Assembly: GCF_001429285.1 (NCBI RefSeq)
Contig: NZ_LMJJ01000043.1
Coordinates: forward strand, 288,184 to 352,183
Source of the DNA: Ensifer sp. Root278
GTDB lineage: Bacteria; Pseudomonadota; Alphaproteobacteria; Rhizobiales; Rhizobiaceae
Reading direction: 5' to 3'
Length of the DNA stretch: 64,000 bases
Of this stretch, positions 18,109 to 27,798 are shown piece by piece. Numbering within the stretch: position 1 is the first letter of the stretch; each line of letters begins with the position of its first letter. Below the pieces are notes generated by a model that did not search any database, was not told the DNA's origin, and saw only the letters and a list, made by a program, of their open reading frames with translations. The translations under genes and the position numbers were made by a program.

Positions 18109-18711
18109 ATGACAACGGATTTCTGCAAGCCATCACGTCGTTCGCCGCGCGATCGCATCGTCGAGGCTGCGCGAGACCTCTTTCGCCGGCACGGCATTCG
18201 CGGAACCGGCGTCGATGCGATCGCCGATGCCGCCGACAGCAACAAGATGACGCTCTACCGCCATTTCAATTCGAAGGATGAGCTGATCGTCGAATGCCTG
18301 CGGCGTGCGGGAATGGAGATGGACGGCTTCTGGCAAGAGCTGGAAGACGCGTACCCGGGCGACGGGCTAGGGCAGCTCAGGGCCTGGGTTCGGCGGATCG
18401 CCGACCATCTCGGTGACGACAAGTGCCAATGCGAAATGATGAGCGCCGCCGTGCAACTGACCGACGAGGATCATCCCGGGCGCTCGGTGATCCGCATGTT
18501 CAAGGATGCGCAACGCGACCGCGTCGTGGAACTCTGCCGCAGGGCCGGCGTCGCGCATGCGGAACTGCTTTGCGACACGTTGCTGCTGTTGATCGAGGGC
18601 GCGCGCGCCGCTCAGCAAAGCAGCGGTGCCGAAGGGCCGAGCGCCCGTTTTGCGGAGATCGCCGACGCGGCGATCCTGTCCTTTGCCGGCAGCGGTGACG
18701 CTTTCAAGTAG
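18109..18711 (+). CDS. TetR family regulator of the RND efflux operon
   Basis: A 200-residue repressor. The helix-turn-helix (RDRIVEAARDLFRRHGI, VDAIADAADSNKMTLYRHFNSKDELI) is followed by a C-terminal ligand-binding domain (CDTLLLLIEGARAAQQSSG). ATG 18109 (MTTDFCKPS) is chosen because the frame upstream runs through the operators. Divergent from the pump-adaptor operon, it is the likely repressor acting at the tandem palindromes. Confidence 0.92.
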   Translation: MTTDFCKPSRRSPRDRIVEAARDLFRRHGIRGTGVDAIADAADSNKMTLYRHFNSKDELIVECLRRAGMEMDGFWQELEDAYPGDGLGQLRAWVRRIADHLGDDKCQCEMMSAAVQLTDEDHPGRSVIRMFKDAQRDRVVELCRRAGVAHAELLCDTLLLLIEGARAAQQSSGAEGPSARFAEIADAAILSFAGSGDAFK

Positions 18712-18722
18712 CCGTCGTTTGC

Positions 18723-20045
18723 CTATCGCTCGGCCGGCCAGTCTGGGTGATGGCTGTCGATCACAAACACATGGGTGTGCCGGTGACCGCTGCCGACGCG
18801 CGTGGCACCTGCAAGATGAGGGTGGCCGTCGGCAAGCTCGTGATGAACGTGCTCGATTTCGTCCGGATCCTGCGCCGGCCAGAGCCGGGCCGCCGCGACG
18901 ATGGCGCCTGCAGCGATGAGGCCAAGCGCTGCAAAGGTTGGCGTGAGCCCGGCCGTCGCACCGAGCCAGCCGGCAAGCGGATAGGTGATCAGCCAGCAGG
19001 CATGCGAAAGGGCAAACTGCGCGGCAAAGAGCGCGGGCCTGTCTTCCGGTTGCGCCGAGCGGCGCAGCAGCCGGCCGGATGGTGTCTGTGCCAGCGAATA
19101 GCCGAGACCGATGGCGAGCCACAGCGGCAGCAGCGAAACGAAACTTGGGACAAGAGCGCCGATGAACAGGCCGGCGGTGAGGGCCGCTGCACCCGAAAAC
19201 ATGGCGACGCGATCCGGTGTCCTGTCGAGCAGGCGGGGCAACAGCAGCGCCGCGATCATCGAGCCGCCGCCAAAGGCAGCGAGTGCGATGGCTGTGTCAG
19301 TCTGGGTGAGCCCGAATTTGGCCTGGACCAAGACCACCGTGTTGACGATGACCATCGATCCGGCAGCCGAGACCGCGAGGTTGAGCGCGAGCAGTCCCCT
19401 GAGCCGCGGCGTTGCCAGATAGATGCGCAAGCCCCGCGTCGTCCGGTTGTAGATGCCGCGCCGTTCCGTCGCCTTCGGACTTGGAAGCGCGACCGAGACG
19501 ACGAGTGCAGCGGAGGCGAGGAAGCCAATGACCGTGCCGGCAAACAGGTTGTGGAAATTGACGACGGTGAGCAGCGCTGCGGCGAGCATCGGGCTTGCGA
19601 CGCTCTCGAGGTCATAGGCAAGCCGCGAGAGCGACAGGGCGCGCGTATATTCCCTTTCATCCGGCAGCACATCCGGAATCGTTGCCTGGAAGGTGGGGGT
19701 AAAGGCGGCCGACGCCGACTGCAGCACGAAGATCAGCACATAGACCTGCCAGATCTCGGTCACGAACGGCAGGAAGAGCGCAACGGCAGCGCGCACCAGA
19801 TCGAGGCAGACGAGCATCGTGCGACGCGGAAGCCGCTCCGCAAAGGCGGCGGCGATCGGCGCCACGCCGACATAGGCGATCATCTTGATCGCGAGTGCCG
19901 TGCCCAGGACGGCGCCCGCCTCGGCGCCTGCCAGATCATAGGCGAGAAGCCCGAGCGCGACAGTCGCAAGACCGGTTCCGACCAGCGCGATCACCTGCGC
20001 CAGAAACAGATGGCGGTACGTGCGGTTTGCGAGGATCTGCAGCAT
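18723..20045 (-). CDS. NreB-like MFS metal exporter with histidine-rich C-terminus
   Basis: A 440-residue MFS transporter with twelve hydrophobic helices. The cytoplasmic tail is histidine-rich: HVHHELADGHPHLAG at roughly 397-411 and GHRHTHVFVIDSHH near the end. The nickel exporter NreB of Achromobacter xylosoxidans has this MFS-plus-His-tail design and sits beside a CsoR/RcnR-type regulator (NreA), exactly as here: the regulator gene is 54 bases upstream on the same strand under a CsoR-type operator. Nickel or cobalt export is therefore the best guess; the metal is inferred. Confidence 0.85.
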   Translation of the reverse strand: MLQILANRTYRHLFLAQVIALVGTGLATVALGLLAYDLAGAEAGAVLGTALAIKMIAYVGVAPIAAAFAERLPRRTMLVCLDLVRAAVALFLPFVTEIWQVYVLIFVLQSASAAFTPTFQATIPDVLPDEREYTRALSLSRLAYDLESVASPMLAAALLTVVNFHNLFAGTVIGFLASAALVVSVALPSPKATERRGIYNRTTRGLRIYLATPRLRGLLALNLAVSAAGSMVIVNTVVLVQAKFGLTQTDTAIALAAFGGGSMIAALLLPRLLDRTPDRVAMFSGAAALTAGLFIGALVPSFVSLLPLWLAIGLGYSLAQTPSGRLLRRSAQPEDRPALFAAQFALSHACWLITYPLAGWLGATAGLTPTFAALGLIAAGAIVAAARLWPAQDPDEIEHVHHELADGHPHLAGATRVGSGHRHTHVFVIDSHHPDWPAER

Positions 20046-20099
20046 GATGTTTGGGCTCGCTCGTTCGGTGGCGGTTGCAGTCGGGCCGGGCGTGGTCGT

Positions 20100-20375
20100 T
20101 CAGAGATACTTTGTGATCGCCTTGAACTCGTCGATGGAGTGGCGCTGATCACGCGGAAGCGCACCGATCGTGTCTTCCAGGCAATGGTCCAGATGATCCT
20201 GGATCAGGGTTCGTTTCGCCTGGCTGATCGCCTTCTCAACCGCGTGGAGCTGCTGGGCGATGTCGAGGCAGGGGCGGCCGCCCTCGATCATGGCAATGAC
20301 GCTCTTCAGGTGCCCTTCGGCGCGCTTCAGCCGCTTGACGATCTCGGAGTGGGTATCGTGTCTGTGTTCGCTCAT
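20100..20375 (-). CDS. CsoR/RcnR family metal-sensing repressor (NreA-like)
   Basis: A 91-residue all-helical repressor of the CsoR/RcnR/FrmR family. It has an N-terminal histidine cluster (MSEHRHDTH), then Cys36 in GRPCLDIAQQL, His61 and Cys65 in IQDHLDHCLED. Cys36/His61/Cys65 is the position set used for Cu(I) by Mycobacterium CsoR, while the N-terminal histidines recall nickel/cobalt RcnR, so the metal is ambiguous. It is the first gene of a two-gene unit with the NreB-like exporter and has its own operator 11 bases upstream. Confidence 0.9.
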   Translation of the reverse strand: MSEHRHDTHSEIVKRLKRAEGHLKSVIAMIEGGRPCLDIAQQLHAVEKAISQAKRTLIQDHLDHCLEDTIGALPRDQRHSIDEFKAITKYL

Positions 20376-20385
20376 GCTCGTAACC

Positions 20386-20404
20386 TATCCCCCTGGAGGG
20401 GATA
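20386..20404. promoter_or_regulatory. CsoR/RcnR-type operator upstream of the metal regulator
   Basis: TATCCCC-CTGGA-GGGGATA is a perfect 7-5-7 inverted repeat with the central G/C tracts typical of CsoR/RcnR-family operators. It lies 11 bases upstream of the regulator ATG (20375), where binding would block transcription of the regulator-exporter unit. Confidence 0.72.
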
Positions 20405-20812
20405 TATCAAGGGATGCTTGCGGAGATAGCGCTGCCCCTCAGGCGCGGGTATCGCCTTGGCGCTATTCAACTCGCGCGAACGCAACGACAAGTGAAGTAG
20501 CTGTCTTCATATTGCATACAATTTGAATCCGGCAATCTTCGGAGATTTCAAGCCGAGGAAGGTCGATTTGACTGATAAATCCCCGTTTCCGAATCCATTT
20601 TTGATCAAATGAGCCGAGAAGCGGGAGAGTTCTTGCCAACTTCGATGCGCCAGACCTGGTCGCTTTTCACTCAAGGTTCAAAATGCCTACAATCGAAAAT
20701 ACGATATTGACGCAAGATTGCATACATGAGACAGTTCTTTTGTCTATACAAAACGGTGTGGAGGCCGCTTGTATCGACGGCGCGAGGAGCGCCCACAAGG
20801 AGGAGAAAATTC
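20405..20812. other. Divergent intergenic region between the metal-efflux unit and the ABC importer
   Basis: No gene is visible. The region is AT-richer than its surroundings. It carries the 10-bp sequence ATTGCATACA twice (20511-20520 and 20717-20726) and a perfect inverted repeat TTTTGT-CTAT-ACAAAA at 20738-20753, about 60 bases before the importer start. TTGT/ACAA ends are common in GntR-type operators. The importer ATG has a strong AAGGAGGAG ribosome site. Confidence 0.5.
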
Positions 20813-22390
20813 ATGTCAGTGAAGAGACGTACGTTCCTGCAAGGGGCTGTCGGCGCTATCGGCTTGGCCATCGCACAGGGTGCCTTGTCGAAAATCGCCT
20901 ATGCGCAGGGTGCAGCCGGCACGCTTCGGGTCGCCATCGCCAAGCCTGCCGGCAATCTCGATCCGCAGAGCCACTATGCCATCTGGGCGATCCAGGATTT
21001 GATGTTCGAACCGCTCGTGAAATACGGCAAGGGCGGCCAGATCGAACCGTGCCTGGCGACCGACTGGAAGATCGAGGACGGTGGAAAAACGCTGCATCTG
21101 ACGTTGCGTCAGGGCGTCACGTTTCAGGACGGCACCAAGTTCGATGCTGCCTCGTGCAAATGGAATCTCGAGCGCTGGATGGGGCTCGACCAGTTCAGCT
21201 GGATGAATTGCTCAAAACACTTCCAGTCGCTTGAGGTGGTCGACGACTACCACGTCACCCTGCATTTCAAGGAGCCGGTTCTCGCGCTGATGCAGGAGCT
21301 TTCCTACACCCGGCCGACGCGCTTTCTTTCGCCCAAATCGGTTGGCGCTGATGGCAAGTTCAAGGAGCCTGTGGGCACCGGGCCGTGGCGTCAGATCAGC
21401 GCCGACGATACGCAGAGCGTCTTCGAGCATCACGAAGGTTACTGGGGCGAGTTGCCATCCTATGAACGCCTTGAAGCCAAGGTCGTCCCCGATGCACGGT
21501 CGCGGGTTGCAGCGCTGCGTGCCGGCGAGCTTGACCTGATCGGCGGCTTCTGGATCGCGCCGCTCACCCCGGAAGAAGGCAAGCAGCTCGAGGCGGCCGG
21601 CTTCAATGTCGTCGTCGATCCGGGCAATGTCACGCTGGTGATGGCCTATAATCCGGACCGCGCCGAGGCGCTCAAGGATCCGGCGGTGCGAAGGGCCGTC
21701 AGCATCGGCATCGATCGCGCGGCGATCTCCAAGGTGCTCTACCACGGCTACGCCAAGCCCGCCGGCAACATGTTCTCCAGCGCTTTGCCCTATGCTGGAA
21801 CGCAGAGTGATGCACCGGTTCGCGATGCGGCGGCCGCCTCGGCCCTGCTCGAAAAGGCCGGCTGGACGGGAAGCCCCATAAGGTCCAAGGACGGCAAGCC
21901 GCTGACGCTCGAACTGGTCGTCAGCCCGGACGCCGTCCCGGGATCGCGCGTCATTGCCGAAGTCATCCAGTCCGAGATGAAGGAGATCGGCATCGACCTG
22001 GTGATCCGTTCGGTCGACCATGCCTCCAAGCACACCGACATGCTGGAGCAGAAGTATGACCTCGGCTTCTTCCTGACCTACGGCGCGCCATACGATCCTT
22101 TCGGCTCGATCGTGGGGCTGTGCCTGTCGACCTTCCACAATGACGTCGAGGGCAAGCTGGTCACCGATCCGGTTAATCTGGATCCATTGATCAACGCGGC
22201 GATGGCGGCAACGGGGGACCAGATTCAGCCGACTATCCAGAAGGTCTACGACTGGCTCAGGGACAACGACGCGATTGCGCCGCTGGTCTACGTGCCGAGC
22301 ATCTGGGCGCATTCCAAGCGGGTCCACGGCTTTTCGAGCCCGGTCACCGAATACGACATGCCCTACGAAAACGTTCTGCTGGCCGAGTAA
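20813..22390 (+). CDS. ABC transporter substrate-binding protein, peptide/nickel (family 5) type, Tat-exported
   Basis: A 525-residue periplasmic binding protein of the DppA/NikA family (SBP_bac_5): LMFEPLVKYGKGGQIEPCLA, the standard KTLHLTLRQGVTFQDGTKFDA, and a late NikA-like YGAPYDPFGSIVG. The N-terminus has a Tat signal (KRRTFLQG followed by a hydrophobic segment and AYAQ cleavage region). First gene of a five-gene importer. Substrate could be a peptide, an opine/metallophore or nickel; the adjacent divergent metal exporter makes a metal complex worth considering, but this is inference. Confidence 0.9.
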   Translation: MSVKRRTFLQGAVGAIGLAIAQGALSKIAYAQGAAGTLRVAIAKPAGNLDPQSHYAIWAIQDLMFEPLVKYGKGGQIEPCLATDWKIEDGGKTLHLTLRQGVTFQDGTKFDAASCKWNLERWMGLDQFSWMNCSKHFQSLEVVDDYHVTLHFKEPVLALMQELSYTRPTRFLSPKSVGADGKFKEPVGTGPWRQISADDTQSVFEHHEGYWGELPSYERLEAKVVPDARSRVAALRAGELDLIGGFWIAPLTPEEGKQLEAAGFNVVVDPGNVTLVMAYNPDRAEALKDPAVRRAVSIGIDRAAISKVLYHGYAKPAGNMFSSALPYAGTQSDAPVRDAAAASALLEKAGWTGSPIRSKDGKPLTLELVVSPDAVPGSRVIAEVIQSEMKEIGIDLVIRSVDHASKHTDMLEQKYDLGFFLTYGAPYDPFGSIVGLCLSTFHNDVEGKLVTDPVNLDPLINAAMAATGDQIQPTIQKVYDWLRDNDAIAPLVYVPSIWAHSKRVHGFSSPVTEYDMPYENVLLAE

Positions 22391-22402
22391 GAGGAGGGTA
22401 CC

Positions 22403-23338
22403 TTGATCCACTTCATCAGCAAGCGGCTGAAGCATTCCCTGGTCCTTTTGTTCATGGCGTCCCTTGTTTGCTTCACCCTCGTGGTTTCGGCACCCGGTAA
22501 TGTTGCAGTCTTGATTGCCGAGCTTCGCGGGGCGGTCGCAACACCGGGTTACGTCGAACAGGTTGCCGAAGAGATAGGACTGCATAAGCCATTGCTGATG
22601 CGCTACGTGGATTGGCTGGGCGATGCGGTTCGCGGAGATTTCGGCATCTCCTACAGAACGGGAACGAACGTCAGCGCGGACCTCGCGAACCGTATGTTCG
22701 TGACGGGAACGCTGATTGCGGGCTCGGCCGTGATCGCCACCCTCATCAGCCTGGCCTTGGGGTTCCTCGGTGCCTTCTGGCCCTACAAATTGCCGGATCG
22801 CGTTTCGCGCGGTCTGGCGCTCCTCGGCGCATCGACCCCGACGTTCTTCGTCGGCGCGCTGATGATCTACGCCTTCTCCGTCACCTTCCAGCTCCTGCCA
22901 TCGTTCGGTTTCAATGGTCCGAAAAGCTGGATCCTGCCATGGCTCACCGTCGCCGTTCTGCCGGCTGCCGTTCTCAGTCGTGTCGTGCGGGTGGGTCTGG
23001 AAGAGGCGATGACGAGTCCCTTCGTTCTGACCGCGAAAAGCAAGGGCCTCGGCCGCACCGCCATCTTGTTCCGTGAGGCGTTGCCCAACATCACACCCCT
23101 CTTCATCAACGCGCTCGGCACCCAGGTCGGTTTGATGACCGCGACCGCCATCATCGTCGAACCGCTGTTCGCCTGGCAGGGCCTGGGAGATTATTTCCTC
23201 GCCGGCGTGCGCTTCCGCGATTTCATGGTGGTGCAGGCGTGCCTGCTCATCTTCCTCACTTTCTTCATCGTGGTGAACCTGATCGTCGATCTGGCCGTCC
23301 TGCTGACCGATCCGCGCATTCGTCGCCAATGGAGCTGA
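22403..23338 (+). CDS. ABC transporter permease (DppB/NikB-like)
   Basis: A 311-residue inner-membrane permease with about six helices and the binding-protein-dependent transport signature region (VGLEEAMTSPFVLTAKSKGLGRTAILFREALPN). The start is TTG 22403, directly after GAGGAGGG, 10 bases past the binding-protein stop. It forms the transmembrane pair with the next gene. Confidence 0.93.
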   Translation: MIHFISKRLKHSLVLLFMASLVCFTLVVSAPGNVAVLIAELRGAVATPGYVEQVAEEIGLHKPLLMRYVDWLGDAVRGDFGISYRTGTNVSADLANRMFVTGTLIAGSAVIATLISLALGFLGAFWPYKLPDRVSRGLALLGASTPTFFVGALMIYAFSVTFQLLPSFGFNGPKSWILPWLTVAVLPAAVLSRVVRVGLEEAMTSPFVLTAKSKGLGRTAILFREALPNITPLFINALGTQVGLMTATAIIVEPLFAWQGLGDYFLAGVRFRDFMVVQACLLIFLTFFIVVNLIVDLAVLLTDPRIRRQWS

Positions 23339-23340
23339 CC

Positions 23341-24237
23341 ATGAACATGCTCAATCCCATTTTTGCCCGATTGAACAAGATGCCGCGCGCGGCACTGATC
23401 ACCATCGGCCTATTCGTTGCTCTCGGCACCTTCGCGCCCTGGCTTGCACCCCAGGATCCGAGCACCCAGAGCCTGCTCGATGCCGGACTTGGTCCGTCCG
23501 CCGCTCACTGGCTCGGAACCGACCACCTCGGACGCGATACCTTCAGCCGGTTGATCATCGCCGCAAACACTTCGCTCGTCAGCGTGGGCTCGGTTCTCGG
23601 CGTCGCCATGACCATCGGCATCCTGCTCGGAACGATCGCCGGCTATCATCGCGGCTGGGTCGATGACCTCTTGATGCGCGTCGTCGATGTCGGTCTCTCC
23701 ATTCCGAGCCTGATCATCTCGCTCGCCGTCATCGGCATCGTCGGCCCCGGATACTGGACCATGGTGCTGGCACTGGCGCTTGCCTGGTGGCCGATGAGCG
23801 GCCGCATCAGCCGGGCCGTCGCAGTCAGCATCATGAGCAAGCCGCATATCGAGGCCTTGCGGGTGCTGGGCGCCAGCCCCTGGCGCATCTACTTCGGTCA
23901 CCTTCTGCCAGGGACGATCGGTGCGGTGATGGTCTATGCGACGGCAGACGCCGGCACGGCTGCGCTCGCGGTCGCGACGCTGAGCTTCCTCGGCCTCGGC
24001 ATCCAGCCGCCGACGCCGGAATGGGGGCAGATGCTCGTGGATGCGCTGCCCTATCTCGAATCCGACCCGCGCCAGGTGCTGCTGCCGGGCCTCGCCCTCA
24101 CAGCCGCCGTCATCGGCTTCAACACGCTCGGGGAATCCATCGCGCTCAACCGCATTCCGAAACCGCTGACACGGCGCATGCTCGCAATCCGTCGGGCCGA
24201 GGTCGCAAGCTGGGGCAAGGAGAATTCCGATGCATGA
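23341..24237 (+). CDS. ABC transporter permease (DppC/NikC-like)
   Basis: A 298-residue permease with an OppC-type N-terminal segment and the EAA-like loop (HIEALRVLGASPWRIYFGHLLPG). ATG 23341 has GGAG just upstream and follows the previous stop by 2 bases; ATG 23329 would overlap that gene and is less likely. Overlaps the next ATPase gene by 8 bases. Confidence 0.93.
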   Translation: MNMLNPIFARLNKMPRAALITIGLFVALGTFAPWLAPQDPSTQSLLDAGLGPSAAHWLGTDHLGRDTFSRLIIAANTSLVSVGSVLGVAMTIGILLGTIAGYHRGWVDDLLMRVVDVGLSIPSLIISLAVIGIVGPGYWTMVLALALAWWPMSGRISRAVAVSIMSKPHIEALRVLGASPWRIYFGHLLPGTIGAVMVYATADAGTAALAVATLSFLGLGIQPPTPEWGQMLVDALPYLESDPRQVLLPGLALTAAVIGFNTLGESIALNRIPKPLTRRMLAIRRAEVASWGKENSDA

Positions 24238-25221
24238 CGAACCGCTCCTTGAGGTCAGGAACCTGACGGTCAACCTGCTGACCGCGAAATCGGCAGTACG
24301 CCCGGTCGACGGCGTCAGCTATTCGGTCCGGCAAGGCGAATGTCTTGCCATCGTCGGCGAAAGCGGTAGCGGCAAGACGGTGATGAATTTCGCGCCGCTC
24401 GGGCTGATGCCAACAGGCGTGACGACTATGCTCTCCGGCTCCGTCAAGCTCGAGGGTCGCGAGCTGATCGGCCTGCCCGAGGCTGAGATCCAGAAACTGC
24501 GCGGCAAGTCCGTCGGTTTCATCTTTCAGGACCCGATGAGCGCGCTCAATCCGGTACGCCGGATCGGGCGGCAGATCGCCGAGATGGCCGAACTGCATCT
24601 CGACGTGACGCCGAGGGCCGCGGAAGCGCGTGCGTTGGAACTTGTAAAACTCGTCGGCATCTCCGACCCGGTGGCACGGCTTCGGCAGTATCCGCACGAG
24701 CTCTCCGGCGGCTTGCGGCAACGCATCGTCATTGCCATTGCGCTTGCCGGCGAGCCGAAGCTCCTGATTGCCGACGAGCCGACGACCGCACTCGACGTGA
24801 CGGTTCAGGCGCAGATCCTGCGGCTGCTCAAGGACGTGCAGCGTCGGCTGAACATGGCGATGGTGCTGATTACCCACGACATGGGCGTGGTCGCGGGTGC
24901 AGCCGACAACATCGTCGTCATGTATGCGGCGCGCGCTGCCGAATGCGGTCCGGTGGACAAGGTGCTGGTGAGCCCGCGTCACCCCTACACGCAGGGCCTG
25001 ATCAACGCGATACCGCGGCGAGAGGACCCAATCGGATCGGAGTTCCGGGGGCTTCCCGGCATTCCGCCGACGCTCGGTGCACCGATCAAAGGCTGCGCTC
25101 TTGCGCCGCGCTGCGAACTCGCCGTCCCTGCATGCAGCAACAGCCGCCCTCCGTTGGTCCGGTCGGACGACAGCGCGGTTCTCGTGGCTTGCCCTGTCGT
25201 CAATCAAGGAAAGGCTGCCGC

Positions 25222-25225
<4 letters not shown>
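24230..25225 (+). CDS. ABC transporter ATP-binding protein (DppD-like)
   Basis: A 331-residue ATPase: Walker A GESGSGKTV, signature LSGGLRQRIVIAIALAG, Walker B LLIADEPTTALD, then the oligopeptide-type C-terminal extension with GCALAPRCELAVPAC. That extension with its cysteines is typical of Dpp/Opp ATPases and longer than NikD. Translationally coupled: starts inside the permease gene and ends in an ATGA overlap with the next ATPase. Confidence 0.94.
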
Positions 25226-26238
<1,013 letters not shown>

Positions 26239-26334
26239 AGCCGGGAGCGGCTCGCCTCAGAGCCACCGGTCCGGACGTTGCCTGCTTCGAATCCCAAGTT
26301 CCCTCGCATCCTTAAGCTGGGGATGCGCGCCTGC

Positions 26335-26362
26335 CCCGCCATCGAGCGGGGCCTTTTTTTGT
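26335..26362 (+). terminator. Rho-independent terminator of the peptide/nickel-type ABC operon
   Basis: Perfect 7-bp stem GCCCCGC (26335-26341) and GCGGGGC (26348-26354) with a 6-base loop, followed by a run of seven T. Located 97 bases after the last ATPase gene, on its strand. Confidence 0.85.
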
Positions 26363-26431
26363 TCGGATAGACGTGTGGACCGCACCGCGGTGTCGCGGAC
26401 GCGATCAACATGGACGCACTAGCACTTTGAT

Positions 26432-26486
26432 TCTAGAGGATCTTATCCGCGTTCTGTGCTTCCACTTGAAGGCGGGATGCTCTAGA
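26432..26486. repeat. Imperfect palindromic intergenic unit
   Basis: TCTAGAGGATC at 26432 and GATGCTCTAGA ending at 26486 are nearly complementary, and the inner TTATCCGC and GCGGGA extend the pairing, giving a potential hairpin of about 55 bases between the ABC operon and the convergent YeeE gene. It resembles the short palindromic units dispersed in rhizobial intergenic regions; copy number cannot be seen from one window. Confidence 0.5.
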
Positions 26487-26517
26487 GGCGGACAAGCATC
26501 TTGTCGGTGTAGCAGCG

Positions 26518-27477
26518 TCATGACCAAGGTTTTGCCACCGAACCGATTTTGACAATGAGCGCGGCAAGCGTCGCAACGAACAGCACGTAGGCGAGCGCCG
26601 CCTGCCAGGCCCCTGCGGGCAGACCAATCAGCAGCAGCGTGTCGTTCCCACCGGGAATGAGTAGTGCACCCAGTCCCATAAGGATGCCCGCAAGCGTTCT
26701 CTTGACTATGGTCTTCACTGTCGGCCGCTTCAGCATGAATCCATGCTTCCGAAGTCTTGCGGAAACGAGGCTGCCGCCGAACATGCAGACCGAAATCACG
26801 GCTCCCGCGACAGGTATCGAAGCGATCGCTCCGACCGATGCGGTGATTGAGAACCCGGGCGCAAGAAGCGTCAGGACCGTAGAGGTGATGCCGATCGCTC
26901 CCATCGCTATCGTCAGCCGCCGGAAGTTTGACTCGGATCTGCGTGAAACGCCGAGCCTCAGAGCCATGATCGCCAACAATGCAAGCGCGAGAAGCGCCGC
27001 CTCCAGCGGCGGGGGAGCACTTATCGGCGGCTGATCCGAAAGCAGATCAAACAAGGATTCAATGTAGAGGACCGCATAGATCCCGAGAAACGTGAATGCG
27101 AATCCGATTTCGCCATTTCCGATATGCCCAACGGACCCGAACACACAAGCGCCGTTCACATAGCTGCCGATCCCAAGCAAAATGGCTGCGGGAACGAGGT
27201 AGCCGAGTGGCGACCAGCCCTCCTGCATCATCGGTGCCGTTTCGAGGATTGCGTAGACGAGGGCCGCCCAGACGGCGCATTCGACCAGAGCGATGAAACG
27301 TGCCGGCCTCTTGTCCGATACCAACTCCTTCGTGGCGATGACGGTGCAGATCGATCCACGATTCATGGCGAAGCCGAGAACAAATCCGAGCGCCCCGATC
27401 AAGGCCATACTTACCCAGATCTCCAAGCTAGTGGCGACAGGGCCCGTGCCTGATATGTTAAGGAGAAATTCACTCAT
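26518..27477 (-). CDS. YeeE/YedE family (sulfur-type) membrane transporter
   Basis: A 319-residue polytopic membrane protein of the YeeE/YedE family. Conserved family elements with cysteines are present: AMNRGSICTVIATKEL near the N-terminus, NGACVFGSVGHIGNG in the middle, and GGNDTLLLIGLPAGAW near the end. Family members take up thiosulfate or other reduced sulfur species. ATG 27477 is the likely start; GTG 27516 is an alternative and no clear ribosome site decides it. No TusA or rhodanese partner is adjacent, only a glutaredoxin remnant on the other strand. Confidence 0.85.
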   Translation of the reverse strand: MSEFLLNISGTGPVATSLEIWVSMALIGALGFVLGFAMNRGSICTVIATKELVSDKRPARFIALVECAVWAALVYAILETAPMMQEGWSPLGYLVPAAILLGIGSYVNGACVFGSVGHIGNGEIGFAFTFLGIYAVLYIESLFDLLSDQPPISAPPPLEAALLALALLAIMALRLGVSRRSESNFRRLTIAMGAIGITSTVLTLLAPGFSITASVGAIASIPVAGAVISVCMFGGSLVSARLRKHGFMLKRPTVKTIVKRTLAGILMGLGALLIPGGNDTLLLIGLPAGAWQAALAYVLFVATLAALIVKIGSVAKPWS

Positions 27478-27540
27478 TCGGCAAACGGACTCGCGTCCTG
27501 CTCCAGTTTCGGACACATCCAGCGATTCATATTGATCGCC

Positions 27541-27708
27541 GTCGCTGACATTTCAGCGACCCCAGCAGTGAGGTTCTCCCGCTCCGGCGGGCGCGCAATT
27601 GTGCCTCAAATCTTTTTGGGCGGACAGCACTTCGGTGGTTTCGATGCGAACGATCGCTTCGGAAGAGCGGGCGATCCCCCCGGGCGACTTCAAGCCAGAC
27701 TATTGCCG
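27541..27708 (+). pseudogene. Glutaredoxin (Grx3/GrxC-like) C-terminal remnant
   Basis: The plus-strand frame reads DISATPAVRFSRSGG, then AIVPQIFLGGQHFGGFDA, then FGRAGDPPGRLQ. The VPQIF-hGG-HhGGhD pattern is the glutathione-binding TVPQ/GG region of glutaredoxin 3, and the preceding DISATPAVR matches the segment before it apart from a short gap. The N-terminal half with the CPYC redox motif is missing: upstream codons in the frame (SANGLASCSSFGH) do not resemble it and run antisense into the YeeE start. Best read as a decayed or truncated grx gene; the frame stays open to about 27795. Confidence 0.6.
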
Positions 27709-27798
27709 TTTAGCCAGGTGCCTCCGCCCCGACCTTGGCGTCGCCCGGGCGGGCTGTGCTCTTCCTGTCTTTGGGAAAAGGTGTGCTCAAAATAGCGT

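Noticed and set aside
18747-20429. Long plus-strand frame opposite the MFS exporter
   Set aside because: The exporter and regulator on the minus strand have clear family motifs; the plus-strand product is an arginine-rich shadow.
21212-23329. Very long antisense open frame opposite the binding-protein and permease genes
   Set aside because: It is exactly antisense to well-supported genes in a GC-rich genome, its product is dominated by charged Arg/Asp/Gln/His residues, and it matches no family.
26275-26320. tRNA-like T-loop (GCTTCGAATCCC) downstream of the ABC operon
   Set aside because: The flanking bases do not pair into a T stem or an acceptor stem and no anticodon arm is present, so it is not a tRNA.
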